DNA of 64,000 nucleotides from Vibrio sp. STUT-A11 (lineage in GTDB: Bacteria; Pseudomonadota; Gammaproteobacteria; Enterobacterales; Vibrionaceae): assembly GCF_026000435.1 (NCBI RefSeq), contig NZ_AP026764.1, forward strand, positions 310,001 through 374,000. The letters run 5' to 3'. Made by a program: the position numbers and the translations under genes. The notes below the pieces were generated by a model. The model ran no database searches and had not been told where the DNA came from. It saw only the letters and a program-made list of their open reading frames with translations. Shown one piece after another: positions 26,050 to 35,482 of this stretch; the first letter of the stretch is position 1; each line of letters begins with the position of its first letter.

Positions 26050-28503
26050 TTAACGGTGAACTGGTTCCAGTTTCCAGATGTTGTTCACATAGTCTCGAAT
26101 TGAGCGGTCTGAGGTGAACTTGCCAACAAGGGCGGTATTGAGGATGGCTTTCTTCGCCCAACCAGCCTGGTCTTTGTATTGCTCGCCCATCTCTTCATGC
26201 GCTTTCACGTAAGACGCGAAGTCTGCAAGACATAGGTAAGGGTCACCGCCATCCAGCAGGCTGTCGTACGTTGCACGTAACAGACCCGGCTGACCTGGTG
26301 TGAATTCTTCACCGACAAGAAGATCCATTGACGCTTTGAGTAGATGGTCCGCATTGTAGTAATCAAACGGGTTGTAGCCTTGAGCTTTAGTCGCTTTCAC
26401 CCCTTCAACATCCAGACCGAAGATGTAGATGTTCTCGTCACCCACTTCTTCACGAATCTCAACGTTCGCACCATCCATTGTACCGATAGTCAGGGCACCG
26501 TTTAGCGCCATCTTCATGTTACCAGTACCCGATGCTTCTTTACCTGCTAGCGAGATTTGTTGTGATACGTCCGCCGCAGGAATGATGATTTCTGCCATGC
26601 TCACGCGGTAGTCAGGGATGAATACCACTTTAAGCTTGTTACCGATGCGAGGGTCGCTGTTGATCTTCTCTGCAATTTTGTTGATTGCGAAGATGATTTC
26701 TTTCGCTAGGTGGTAACCCGGTGCTGCTTTCGCTGCGAAGAATACAACACGTGGTACACAATCAAACCCAGGCTCGTTAAGAATACGATGGTACAGAGAC
26801 AACACGTGTAGCAAATCTAGGTGCTGACGCTTGTACTCGTGTAGACGCTTGATTTGAACATCGAAGATCGCATTGGTATCCAGCTCGATACCCATGTTTT
26901 CTTTCACCCAGTGAGCAAGGCGTTCTTTGTTCTCTTTCTTCACTGCCATGAATTCTTTTTGGAATTTCTCGTCAGTAGCGTATTTCGCAATGCCTTCCAA
27001 CAGCTCCAGTTTCGCTGGCCATTCGCCACCGATCTTGTCAGTAATTAACTGAGACAGACCTGGGTTACAGAACTTCAACCAACGACGAGGCGTGATACCG
27101 TTCGTCACATTGTGTAGACGAGTTGGGTACAGCTCATGGAACTCAGGGAACAGGTCTTTCTTAACCAATTCAGAGTGAAGTGCTGCTACACCATTAACCG
27201 CGTATGAACCGATTACACTCAGGTTAGCCATACGTACCATGCGGTGGAAACCGTCTTCGATGATCGACAGTTTTTGCTGTTTCGCAACATCACCAGGCCA
27301 CTTAGCACGAACTTCTTGCAGGAAGCGGTGGTTGATTTCGTAAATGATTTCCATGTGACGTGGAAGCAAATGCTGAATGAGCGACTCAGGCCATGTCTCT
27401 AGTGCTTCTGGAAGCAATGTGTGGTTCGTGTACGCAAACGTATGCGAGCTGATTTCCCAAGCAGCTTCCCAAGACAGGCCTTTCTCGTCAACCAGGATGC
27501 GCATTAGCTCAGGAATAGCGATAGTTGGGTGCGTATCGTTAAGCTGGATAGTCTCTTGCTTTGGCAGTTCTTCTAATGAGTAGCCTGCTGCTTCGTGGCG
27601 GCGAAGAATATCGCGTACTGACGCTGCAGAGTGGAAGTACTGTTGCATTAGACGAAGTGTTTTTCCTTTCTCGTGGTTGTCATTCGGGTAAAGCACTTTA
27701 GTGATGTTACCTGCATCGATCAGCGCATGCTGAGCTTCGAAGTAGTTACCATTGTTAAAGCTTGCCAATGAGAATGGTGCAATTGCCTGACATTCCCAAA
27801 GACGCAACGGGTAAACCGTTTCTGATTCGTAACCGACGATTGGTAGATCCCAAGGCATCGCTTTTACTGTCATGCCTGGAACCCATTTACGAATTTCTTT
27901 ACCGTTCTCGTTGACCACTTCAACATGACCGTAGAAGCCGATTTCTTGAGCAAGCTCTGGACGAGCCACTTCCCAAGGGTAACCTTCTACGCCACACCAT
28001 GCATCAGGTGCTTCTTGTTGACGGCCGTCTTTGAAAGATTGCTTAAATAGACCGTATTCGTAGTGTAGGCCGTAACCCACTGTTGGGTATTCTTGCGCGG
28101 CACATGAATCCATGAAACAAGCCGCCAGACGGCCAAGACCGCCGTTACCCAATGAAGGATCGCGTTCTTCTTCAAGAAGGTCCGTTACGCTATGACCCAA
28201 TTCAGCCATTGCTTCTGTTACTTGCTCGTACAGACCCATGCTGATTAAGTTATTGCCCGTTAAACGGCCAATCAGGAATTCTAGAGAAAGGTAGTTAACG
28301 CTCTTAGCACCTTTGATGCGAGGATCTTCTTCAGTAGCAAGCAAATCAAAAGTAGTGATTTCCGCTAGTGCACGACCCATTGCTAGGTACCATGCGCGGC
28401 TATCTGCGTTTTCAACAGTATGTGCGTAAGTCACTGATAGGTGTTTCTTTACGCTGTCTTGGAACGACTTTTTATCAAATTTTTTCTGTTGTGTAGGTTT
28501 CAT
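26050..28503 (-). CDS. malP: Maltodextrin/glycogen phosphorylase
   Basis: 817 aa. Phosphorolyses alpha-1,4-glucans to glucose-1-phosphate; GT35 family with pyridoxal phosphate. Recognisable segments are GNGGLGRLAACFMDS (residues about 110-125), the glucan/phosphate-binding QLNDTHPTIAIPELMRILVD, NVTNGITPRRWL, IKRLHEYKRQHL, and the PLP-lysine region KEASGTGNMKMALNGALTIGTMDGANVEI. First gene of the malPQ unit, divergent from malT, the classical arrangement. The start at 28503 has only a weak GAGAA SD. GlgP and MalP cannot be told apart by motif; context favours MalP. Confidence 0.94.
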   Translation of the reverse strand: MKPTQQKKFDKKSFQDSVKKHLSVTYAHTVENADSRAWYLAMGRALAEITTFDLLATEEDPRIKGAKSVNYLSLEFLIGRLTGNNLISMGLYEQVTEAMAELGHSVTDLLEEERDPSLGNGGLGRLAACFMDSCAAQEYPTVGYGLHYEYGLFKQSFKDGRQQEAPDAWCGVEGYPWEVARPELAQEIGFYGHVEVVNENGKEIRKWVPGMTVKAMPWDLPIVGYESETVYPLRLWECQAIAPFSLASFNNGNYFEAQHALIDAGNITKVLYPNDNHEKGKTLRLMQQYFHSAASVRDILRRHEAAGYSLEELPKQETIQLNDTHPTIAIPELMRILVDEKGLSWEAAWEISSHTFAYTNHTLLPEALETWPESLIQHLLPRHMEIIYEINHRFLQEVRAKWPGDVAKQQKLSIIEDGFHRMVRMANLSVIGSYAVNGVAALHSELVKKDLFPEFHELYPTRLHNVTNGITPRRWLKFCNPGLSQLITDKIGGEWPAKLELLEGIAKYATDEKFQKEFMAVKKENKERLAHWVKENMGIELDTNAIFDVQIKRLHEYKRQHLDLLHVLSLYHRILNEPGFDCVPRVVFFAAKAAPGYHLAKEIIFAINKIAEKINSDPRIGNKLKVVFIPDYRVSMAEIIIPAADVSQQISLAGKEASGTGNMKMALNGALTIGTMDGANVEIREEVGDENIYIFGLDVEGVKATKAQGYNPFDYYNADHLLKASMDLLVGEEFTPGQPGLLRATYDSLLDGGDPYLCLADFASYVKAHEEMGEQYKDQAGWAKKAILNTALVGKFTSDRSIRDYVNNIWKLEPVHR

Positions 28504-29072
28504 TAAGAAATTCTCACGTCTTTTAGTAATTCATCTGCCATATATCGTGCATTTACCGGTGTGAATAAGCATCCTCCTGTTTCTCCTCCTTTGAAGGAGG
28601 AGGAATGAGGGCGTAGAGGGGGGTACAACCGATCAGTTAGTGATCTAAATCGCAACAAAGCTTTTTACGCTCTGCTTCTTAGTGATTTCGATCACAGGCG
28701 AATATGAGAAAAGGCTAAAATTTACTCATGAAGTTTTTAAGACACCGTCGAACCACGATGTAAATTTTGTCTTAGCGATCACACTCCCCTTGTTCACAAA
28801 CACAAAAATTACATATCCATCGTGCAAGAATTCCTACAGGGCATAACAAACTAGGATAAAAAGGTGATTAAATTCACAAATACAGGGCGTAGTCGGTGCC
28901 ATTTCCCTCATCTCGTGAGAATTAGGAAGTGGATCAAAGTAAGCTGTAATGGCGATGTCGTAACATCCCACTCGACTTGTATTTTTGTTTACTTTTTAAA
29001 CAGATTAAAATTTGGTGACGAAAACCGTTTTCAGATTTCGCTAGATTACATAAATTAAGGACATAACGAATA
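28504..29072. promoter_or_regulatory. Divergent malP-malT control region
   Basis: 569 bases with no gene. It contains a purine-rich block at 28570-28625 with repeated GGAGGA words on both strands and AGGGCGTAG (28608-28616), a second AGGGCGTAG at 28884-28892 and a CRP-like site at 28681-28696 with a weaker one (AGTGA-TCTAAA-TCGCA) at 28638-28653. This fits MalT plus CRP control of malPQ and possibly autoregulation of malT; MalT binding itself is inferred. Confidence 0.6.
28681..28696. promoter_or_regulatory. CRP-like binding site upstream of malP/malT
   Basis: AGTGA-TTTCGA-TCACA, nine of ten conserved positions. Confidence 0.65.
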
Positions 29073-31781
29073 ATGTGGATTCCATCTAAGCTCACTCGCC
29101 CAGGCCGGTTACATAACGCCATAGTGCGTCCAAGAGTGCTGGACTTACTGCAACAAGCGCCTTATTACAAATTGGTTTTGTTTCGCTCACCTGCCGGTTA
29201 CGGTAAAACAACAATGGCAGCGCAGTGGCTGTCGGATAAGCCTAATGTTGGTTGGTACAGTATTGATGACAGCGATAATGACGGCTTCCGTTTTGTCAAT
29301 TACCTGTTGCAGGCATTAAACAAAGCAACAAACTTCAGTTGTTCTAATGCACAGAAACTGGCCGAAAAACGCCAAATTTCCTCTTTACGCTCATTGTATA
29401 GCGAACTGTTTGCCGAAATGGCTGACTTTCATCAGGAATGTTACGTGGTACTCGATGACTATCACTTAATCACCAATGATGAAATTCATGAATCGATGCG
29501 CTTCTTTTTAAAGCACATGCCAGACAACTTAACCGTCGTCGTCACAAGCCGTGCGACACCGCCATTAGGTACTGCAAACCTGCGTGTGCGTGACTTGATG
29601 ATCGAAATCGGCAACGACATGTTAGCCTTCGACACGGAAGAAACGACCCGTTTCTTTAACCAGCGCATCGCTGACGGTATTGATGAAGACATGGCTAATA
29701 GCCTGAGAACTTATGTTGAAGGCTGGCCTTCTGCATTGCAACTTATCGCTCTGCAGGCGCAGCATCAAAACCGTACCCTGGCGCAGACGGTAGAGTCTGT
29801 TTCTCAGTTCAACCACGCACATCTATGGGATTACCTGGTAGAAGAGGTATTTGATCTGCTCGATCATGAAACTCGCCAATTCCTGATGCAGGTTTCTGTT
29901 CTGGATCATTTCAACGACGAGTTGGTATTCGCGTTGACTCAGCGTGAAGATGCGCTCGGTATGATTGAATCTCTGAATCGCTACGGTTTGTTTATTTACC
30001 CTCTCGAGGGTGAACATAACTGGTTCCGATTCCACAACCTGTTTGGTGAGTTTTTGTCTCATGAACGTCAGGCTCGCATTCCGCAGCAAGAAAAAGATCT
30101 ACACCGCAATGCTGCATTAGCTTGGTTACAACAAAAATCGCCTCACCAAGCGATTCACCACGCTCAGAAATCTGACGATAAAGATTTAGTGGTTGAAATT
30201 CTTAACGAATTTGGCTGGAAAATGTTTAACCAAGGCGAGTTAAGCACCTTGGAAAATGCCATTCATCAACTTGACTCAGAACTGCTGTTTAGTCACCCAA
30301 AACTGACGATGTTACGTGCATGGCTGGCGCAAAGTCAGCACCGTTACAATCAGGTTGGTCAGTTACTTGAAGAAGCAGAAGCGGAGCACCAAAAGCGCGA
30401 TATTGAGCTGGATGTCCACTATCAGGGTCAGGCCAATGCGCTGCTTGCTCAGGTCGCGATTAACAGTAACCAGCCAGAAAAAGCACTCGAGTTGGCAGAG
30501 CTCGCACTTAGTGAGTTAGACCACACTATCTATCGCAGCCGAATCGTGGCGACCTCAGTCGTTGGTGAAGTCAACCACGTACTGGGTAAGCTCGATCGCG
30601 CACTACCAATGATGCAGCAAACGGAAAAGCTGGCTCGCCAGTATCAGGTTTACCATCAGGCGTTATGGGCGATTCTACAACAAAGTGAAATTTTGATTGC
30701 TCAGGGCTATGTTCAGGCTGCCTTTGAGTTGCAAGATTCGGGTTTCCGTCTGATAGAAGAGCATCAGCTTCAGCACGTGCCACTGCATGAGTTTCTACTC
30801 CGTATCCGAGCGCAAGTGCTTTGGTGCTGGAATCGTCTGGATGAAGCCGAAGAGTGTGCTTATAAGGGATTACAGATCTTAGAAAGCCATTCGCCAAGCA
30901 AGCACTTACATAGCTATTCAATGCTTGCGCGTATCGCCGTTGGACGTGGAGAGCTCGACAAAGCGGGTAAGTTTATAGAGCATATTCAACACTTGATGAA
31001 ACAATCGACCTACCACGTCGACTGGACGGCGAACGCATCATTGTCCCTCATCTTATTTTGGCAAGCTCGCGGCAATATGGATGCAATACAAGAGTGGCTC
31101 AACAGTGCAGTTCGTCCAGAATCTGCGTGTAACCACTTCTGTCAATTGCAGTGGCGTAATATTGTTCGTGCGCACATTAATCTTGGTCAATATGACGAAG
31201 CTCGCCAAGCGTTGAATTTCCTGCAAAGTGAAGCGCATCGCAGTAACTTAGTCACTGATACTAACCGAAACTTAGTTGTTGAAGCGGTATTAGCCGCGCG
31301 TCAGAAAGATGAAGAACAAGCGAAAGCCTTACTTAAAGAAGCATTAGTAATGACCAACCAGACAGGTATGGTTGGCAACTTCTTGATTGATGGGGCAACC
31401 ATTGGCGGTTTGTTAGAGAAGCTTAGCCTGCGCCATGAGTTGGGCGATTTAGAACGTCACCGCGCACAGCAACTGATGAAAGACATTTCGTCAAATCAGC
31501 GCAGCCGTTCAATTCACTTCGATGAAGAGTTCATTGAGAACTTGGTGAACCACCCGAACGTGCCAGAGTTAGTACGCACTAGCCCGCTAACTCAGCGTGA
31601 GTGGCAGGTACTTGGATTGATTTACTCAGGCTTCAGTAATGAACAAATTGCTCAGGAGCTTGATGTGGCTGGGACAACCATTAAAACCCACATCCGTAAT
31701 CTGTATCAGAAACTGAACATTGCGAACCGTAAAGAAGCGATTATCACGGCAGAAAACTTACTGCAATTGATGGGTTACTAG
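29073..31781 (+). CDS. malT: ATP-dependent transcriptional activator of the maltose regulon
   Basis: 902 aa, full length (E. coli 901). Residues 1-240 form the STAND-type NTPase with Walker A SPAGYGKTT near residue 39-47 and Walker B-like CYVVLDDYH near 127-135. A winged-helix linker and a long TPR-like helical superhelix (about 400-800) follow, the sensor of maltotriose. The C-terminal LuxR-type HTH is clear: LTQREWQVLGLIYSGFSN and TTIKTHIRNLYQKLN near 840-885. Divergent from malPQ. It is the probable activator of malPQ, malS, pulA, lamB and glgX in this window. Confidence 0.96.
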   Translation: MWIPSKLTRPGRLHNAIVRPRVLDLLQQAPYYKLVLFRSPAGYGKTTMAAQWLSDKPNVGWYSIDDSDNDGFRFVNYLLQALNKATNFSCSNAQKLAEKRQISSLRSLYSELFAEMADFHQECYVVLDDYHLITNDEIHESMRFFLKHMPDNLTVVVTSRATPPLGTANLRVRDLMIEIGNDMLAFDTEETTRFFNQRIADGIDEDMANSLRTYVEGWPSALQLIALQAQHQNRTLAQTVESVSQFNHAHLWDYLVEEVFDLLDHETRQFLMQVSVLDHFNDELVFALTQREDALGMIESLNRYGLFIYPLEGEHNWFRFHNLFGEFLSHERQARIPQQEKDLHRNAALAWLQQKSPHQAIHHAQKSDDKDLVVEILNEFGWKMFNQGELSTLENAIHQLDSELLFSHPKLTMLRAWLAQSQHRYNQVGQLLEEAEAEHQKRDIELDVHYQGQANALLAQVAINSNQPEKALELAELALSELDHTIYRSRIVATSVVGEVNHVLGKLDRALPMMQQTEKLARQYQVYHQALWAILQQSEILIAQGYVQAAFELQDSGFRLIEEHQLQHVPLHEFLLRIRAQVLWCWNRLDEAEECAYKGLQILESHSPSKHLHSYSMLARIAVGRGELDKAGKFIEHIQHLMKQSTYHVDWTANASLSLILFWQARGNMDAIQEWLNSAVRPESACNHFCQLQWRNIVRAHINLGQYDEARQALNFLQSEAHRSNLVTDTNRNLVVEAVLAARQKDEEQAKALLKEALVMTNQTGMVGNFLIDGATIGGLLEKLSLRHELGDLERHRAQQLMKDISSNQRSRSIHFDEEFIENLVNHPNVPELVRTSPLTQREWQVLGLIYSGFSNEQIAQELDVAGTTIKTHIRNLYQKLNIANRKEAIITAENLLQLMGY

Positions 31782-31811
31782 AAGAGATAAACCACTCAGT
31801 AGCTTAAAACG

Positions 31812-31845
31812 AAGGGTTGGCGTGAAAGCGTCAGCCCTTTTTATT
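31812..31845 (+). terminator. Terminator of malT
   Basis: AGGGTTGGCG (31813-31822) pairs with CGTCAGCCCT (31829-31838), followed by TTTTTATTT; 31 bases after the stop. Confidence 0.8.
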
Positions 31846-31907
31846 TAACTTGTGCTTTCAGAATTGCACTTAGCTGTGGTTAAGCAGAAATAGCCTTTTA
31901 CTCAGGC

Positions 31908-32016
31908 AAAAAAATAGCCAATCGCAATAATCGCGATTGGCTGATATTTAATGTGAACAATCTGTATTCACTAACAACGTCAGTTGGCTAGGTGACCCTC
32001 GGCTTAATAAGGGTCG
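31908..32016 (-). ncRNA. qrr: Qrr quorum-regulatory small RNA
   Basis: On the minus strand the transcript would begin about 32016 and contains, in order, a 5' stem-loop GACCCT...AGGGTC with a TTATTAAGCCG loop, then the invariant Qrr pairing core (32000-31967, including CTAGCCAACTGACGTTGTTA) that base-pairs with hapR/luxR-type and other mRNAs with Hfq, and a terminator AGCCAATCGC/GCGATTGGCT (31916-31942) with a seven-T tail at 31908-31914. The length is about 109 nt, as usual for Qrr. The longer first loop resembles Qrr2-5 rather than Qrr1; I cannot assign the number. It is absent from protein tracks. It is expressed at low cell density when LuxO is phosphorylated. Confidence 0.95.
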
Positions 32017-32026
32017 CTGAGCATTA

Positions 32027-32043
32027 TGCATAAAACATGCCAA
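32027..32043 (-). promoter_or_regulatory. Sigma-54 promoter of qrr
   Basis: TTGGCATG-TTTT-ATGCA on the minus strand, matching TTGGCACG-N4-TTGCA with GG at -24 and GC at -12; the GC is 12 bases before the predicted transcript start at about 32016. Confidence 0.9.
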
Positions 32044-32125
32044 CATTAAAAGCGTTATTTTTGGGCTCGAGATCCCAATAGCTAAATATCTACAACATTA
32101 TCTGTAGCAAATCGAAAAAACGGTA

Positions 32126-32151
32126 TTGCATTTAGCAATTGCAATTTGCAA
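32126..32151. promoter_or_regulatory. Two adjacent LuxO binding sites upstream of qrr
   Basis: TTGCATTTAGCAA (32126-32138) and TTGCAATTTGCAA (32139-32151) match the LuxO palindrome TTGCA-W3-TGCAA with one and zero mismatches. They lie about 110-135 bases before the sigma-54 start, the usual enhancer position. Confidence 0.88.
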
Positions 32152-32329
32152 AAAAACTTCGACTGCAATTATTGATCTATTTATTGATAACTGAATAAAA
32201 CGGCCAAAGTTTGAATTGCAATCAACTGGTTAGGGATGAAATTATGCTGTCATAACAATACTATTTCATACTTTTTTACTGGCAATGTTTGTATACTCTG
32301 TCCCATCAACAGAAATGAACAGTACAACA

Positions 32330-33247
32330 ATGAACTATCTAATTACTTTCTTTAAAGGGTTGGCGATGGGTGCAGCCGATGTGGTTCCCGGCGTCTCTGG
32401 CGGTACTATCGCTTTTATTACAGGCATTTACGACACCTTGCTAGAGAGCATTCGACGCATCAACCCAAGGCTTTTATCCATCTGGAAAAGAGAAGGAACG
32501 AAAGCCGCGTTTAACCATATCAATGGTTTTTTCCTTATCACGCTGTTTTCCGGTATTTGCGTTAGCATTGCAACACTAGCAAAACTGATTACCTGGCTTC
32601 TGAATACGCACCCTATTCCAATCTGGTCATTCTTTTTTGGACTGATTTTGGTTTCGGTTTACCACATCGTGCGTCAGGTAGAAAAACGCGACGCAATTCG
32701 CTTCATTACCTTATTGGTAGGCGTGGCATTCGCTTACAGCATTACAGTGCTTAAGCCACTGCATATGGAGCCGACAATGGTGAATACACTTATCGCTGGC
32801 TCTATCGCTATTTGTGCCATGATTCTGCCGGGCATTTCAGGCAGCTTCATTTTGCTGCTCATCGGCATGTACACTCCCGTACTAGCGGCAGTGAAAGGCT
32901 TCCAAGTAGACGTCTTAGCGCTATTTTTAACAGGTTGTGTTATCGGCCTACTGACGTTCTCACATTTGCTTTCTTGGTTATTGCGCCACTTTAGAGACGC
33001 AACATTGATGTTCCTAACCGGTTTGATGATTGGTACACTGCCTAAAATTTGGCCATGGAAAGAAACGTTAACCTGGCGCACAAACTCAAAAGGTGAACAA
33101 GTTCCGCTACTTCAGCACAACTTGACGCCGTTTGAATATGAACACATAACTTCTCAGCCGTCACAGATCGTTATCGCCATTATCATGATGCTGGCAGCGA
33201 TCGCTCTGGTACTGAGCCTGGAAAAGTTCGCTGATTCAGATAAGTAA
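32330..33247 (+). CDS. popT: DUF368 polyprenyl-phosphate translocase (PopT-type)
   Basis: 305 aa from the ATG at 32330 (conserved N-terminus MNYLITFFKGLAMGAADVVPG); in-frame ATGs at 32285 and 32315 are alternatives and no start has a strong SD. Integral membrane protein with about nine helices and the repeated family motif VPGVSGGTIAFITGIY near residue 19 and LPGISGSFILLLIGMY near 167. DUF368 proteins (S. aureus PopT; V. cholerae VCA0040) are reported to return undecaprenyl phosphate across the inner membrane and matter at alkaline pH. Divergent from qrr and followed by its own terminator. Confidence 0.88.
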   Translation: MNYLITFFKGLAMGAADVVPGVSGGTIAFITGIYDTLLESIRRINPRLLSIWKREGTKAAFNHINGFFLITLFSGICVSIATLAKLITWLLNTHPIPIWSFFFGLILVSVYHIVRQVEKRDAIRFITLLVGVAFAYSITVLKPLHMEPTMVNTLIAGSIAICAMILPGISGSFILLLIGMYTPVLAAVKGFQVDVLALFLTGCVIGLLTFSHLLSWLLRHFRDATLMFLTGLMIGTLPKIWPWKETLTWRTNSKGEQVPLLQHNLTPFEYEHITSQPSQIVIAIIMMLAAIALVLSLEKFADSDK

Positions 33248-33259
33248 ACATGATTCTCT

Positions 33260-33286
33260 AAACGGAGCCGATGGCTCCGTTTTTTA
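33260..33286 (+). terminator. Terminator of popT
   Basis: AACGGAGCC/GGCTCCGTT, 3-base loop, run of T; 13 bases past the stop. Confidence 0.88.
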
Positions 33287-33389
33287 TTCAATCTAATAAG
33301 GTGAACACATTTTCTCGAACTTGTCTCGTTCCGCATTACTCAGATGTGCTAGGATGCGGTTCTTGTTAAGTGATAAATGCTGAGCATTA

Positions 33390-33815
33390 ATGAAACTGTT
33401 AAACATAACAAGCGTCGCTGTGGCACTGGTCGCAGGTTTTTACGCCCCGACTTTACTCAAAAGCTTATCGGCTTCTTCAGAGCTAAAACCGCTTGAGGAA
33501 TACTGCTTTTTATCGACCACATCTTGCGTCCAACAAGACGTCTCCATGACACTAAATGTAGACAACACTCAGCCCTTAGTCCCTGCTCAGCTCACTGTCG
33601 AATGGCCAGACAGCAAAACCGAACAACTCGTACTGAGCTTGTCAGGGCTAGAAATGGAAATGGGTGAACCTAAGTTCCTATTAAACAAAGTGTCTCCAGG
33701 AAAATACACGGGTGAATTGATCTTGCCAGTCTGCACTCAAGAGTCGATGACTTGGGTAGGAGAGCTCACCGACGGACAAGACACCATTTACCCCGCTATC
33801 AAAATGCAAAGATAA
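33390..33815 (+). CDS. Membrane-anchored protein of unknown function, upstream of SCO
   Basis: 141 aa. A single N-terminal hydrophobic segment (residues about 5-28) probably anchors it to the inner membrane with a periplasmic beta-rich domain. Three cysteines are visible: a close pair in EYCFLSTTSCVQQD and one in LPVCTQE. It is followed after nine bases by the SCO gene, so the two are probably one operon and the protein may work in periplasmic redox or copper handling alongside it. I do not recognise a named family. Confidence 0.7.
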   Translation: MKLLNITSVAVALVAGFYAPTLLKSLSASSELKPLEEYCFLSTTSCVQQDVSMTLNVDNTQPLVPAQLTVEWPDSKTEQLVLSLSGLEMEMGEPKFLLNKVSPGKYTGELILPVCTQESMTWVGELTDGQDTIYPAIKMQR

Positions 33816-33824
33816 GGAATCATT

Positions 33825-34442
33825 ATGAGCCGCAACTGGTCCCTATTTCTCGTCGTCGCTTTCGTACTCGGATTTGGCGCTAAAAGCTATTTAGACAGCC
33901 AAGACGCTGTCCCTAACGAACAGACTGAACCAGCTAAGTCAGAGCAGTCGGTGTTGTTTGGCGAAAACGACCAGCCAGTCAACATTTTCGATGTCAGTGA
34001 CCCTCGTATTCGTATTGTCTACTTTGGCTTTACACGCTGTCCTGATGTTTGTCCGACTTCACTCGCTATGTTAGCAGGCGCACTCAACCAAATTGACGAA
34101 AAACAAAAGGCCCAGCTACGCCCAATGTTTATCTCTCTCGATCCTGAGCGTGATGAAGCGGATGCATCGGCAAAATACGCGCACTACTTCCATCCTATGA
34201 TTGAGGGGTTATCTGCGCCGCTAGACATCACGACTCCGCTGGCACACAGCTATGGCGTTATTTTCCGCAAAACAGAATTAGAAGGCTCTGAGCTGAAATA
34301 CACACTGGACCACAGCTCCTACTTCTACTTCTTGAAACCTGACGGAACCTTGATCACCAAAGTTCCTCACACGCTGACGCCTGCACCGATCGTCGAGGCA
34401 ATCTCACAACTTACCTCAAACGATTCGTCGATGAAAAGCTAA
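33825..34442 (+). CDS. SCO-family (SCO1/SenC/PrrC) thioredoxin-fold copper protein
   Basis: 205 aa. N-terminal membrane anchor (residues 5-22) then a periplasmic thioredoxin fold. The copper/thiol motif CPDVC is in FTRCPDVCPTS near residue 70-76, and the conserved distal histidine is in LDHSSYFYFL near 164. SCO proteins help assemble the CuA site of cytochrome oxidase or act in thiol redox defence. No oxidase genes are in the window. Preceded by TAAGGAATCATT. Confidence 0.9.
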   Translation: MSRNWSLFLVVAFVLGFGAKSYLDSQDAVPNEQTEPAKSEQSVLFGENDQPVNIFDVSDPRIRIVYFGFTRCPDVCPTSLAMLAGALNQIDEKQKAQLRPMFISLDPERDEADASAKYAHYFHPMIEGLSAPLDITTPLAHSYGVIFRKTELEGSELKYTLDHSSYFYFLKPDGTLITKVPHTLTPAPIVEAISQLTSNDSSMKS

Positions 34443-34475
34443 CCAGTTAACAGTAAGCAGATACTCCAGTCAGCC

Positions 34476-34597
34476 GTCACCCTAAACCGTGACAATAGAG
34501 CGTGATTCAGGATCTTCAATCCGAGTACTTTGTTATCAAAGATATTTCTCTATATTCCAGCGAGCTGATACTAGATTCCTAGGCTCGCTGGAATGAC
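34476..34597 (-). repeat. Dispersed intergenic repeat, copy 2 (inverted orientation)
   Basis: The reverse complement reads GTCATTCCAGCGAGCCTAGG, AATCTAGTATCAG, GTACTCGGA and GATCCTGAATCACGCTC, the same order as copies 1 and 3. It also contains an internal hairpin (CCAGCGAGC/GCTCGCTGG). The remaining part of the 325-base gap between SCO and the EIIB gene shows nothing else I can name. Confidence 0.72.
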
Positions 34598-34767
34598 CGT
34601 ATGGGAGCCCTTAAGTGACTGGTATTACCCCACTAGGGAGCCTCTTTTTTCTCGCTTTATTCTCACTGGCTATTTGTTGAAAAATATAACTCTGTGCTTT
34701 ATCCCTCAAATGTATAGGTGCATTTACGCTATACATTAGACTCCAAGTTCCAGAGGTAGACAACAAC

Positions 34768-35070
34768 ATGCTGAAAGGTCTCAAACGTTTTTTAAAGTTC
34801 CTGACTCAGGTAAATCCAAACATGGATCAGGATGTCGACACGATTATTGCCGCGATTGGTGGTATAGAGAATGTTTTAGAGACTGGAGCATGTGCCACAC
34901 GTTTAAGACTGACCCTGAAATCGACGGCTCTCGTTGATCAAAATGCTCTCAAGCGACATGGTGCCCACGGCGTAGTGGTTTTAGATGATAAACATATCCA
35001 AATCATCTACGGACTGAAAGCAAATAGCTATTCACAGCTAATGGAAGAACGCATGAGTGACCATAGGTAA
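34768..35070 (+). CDS. Orphan PTS EIIB domain protein (glucose/sucrose family)
   Basis: 100 aa. After a basic N-terminal stretch (MLKGLKRFLKFL) the protein is a single EIIB domain: VDTIIAAIGGIENVLETGACATRLRLTLK, with the phosphorylated cysteine C42 in GACATRLRL, then GAHGVVVLDDKHIQIIYG. No EIIA or EIIC partner lies beside it. The usual EIIB length is about 85-90, so the domain is complete. It may accept phosphate from a general EIIA and act in regulation, or serve a membrane EIIC encoded elsewhere. Isolated gene. Confidence 0.82.
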   Translation: MLKGLKRFLKFLTQVNPNMDQDVDTIIAAIGGIENVLETGACATRLRLTLKSTALVDQNALKRHGAHGVVVLDDKHIQIIYGLKANSYSQLMEERMSDHR

Positions 35071-35482
35071 GCGAATGGGAAACTATACTGCCAACGTTCA
35101 TTAACGCCCCTTCACTCACCAACTAACGCTTTGGCTTTTGTTGGTCAATCAAATTGAACGAGACATTTGTCTCCTTTTTAATAACTTTATTAAAAAGCAT
35201 CATTCATAATCACCAACTTATTGCAACACAAACAACTTAATTTAATAACATTCAGCAAACATTTAATCCAAAAACAAACTAAAACTAGACACAAAATATT
35301 ACCAAGCTAAGATATGGGCGGTTCAGTCAGAGAATGACTGAATATATAAAAACAGGATAATTGATAATCATGTGTCTTAGTGACCAGAAGCAATGCTCAC
35401 CCCTTATTTAATAAGGGCATTATCGCCGTGTAATGTGTAGTTATTATTCAATCACTTAGGCATAACATTGCAGGAATGATGT
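35071..35482. other. 412-base intergenic region upstream of sstT
   Basis: AT-rich, no credible ORF. The only structure I see is a hairpin TTCAGTCA (35322-35329) / TGACTGAA (35335-35342) with a 5-base loop and no T-run. Confidence 0.4.

Noticed and set aside
31916..31942. Hairpin first read as a second malT terminator
   Set aside because: The seven-T tail is on the minus strand and it is the terminator of the Qrr sRNA; malT has its own at 31812.
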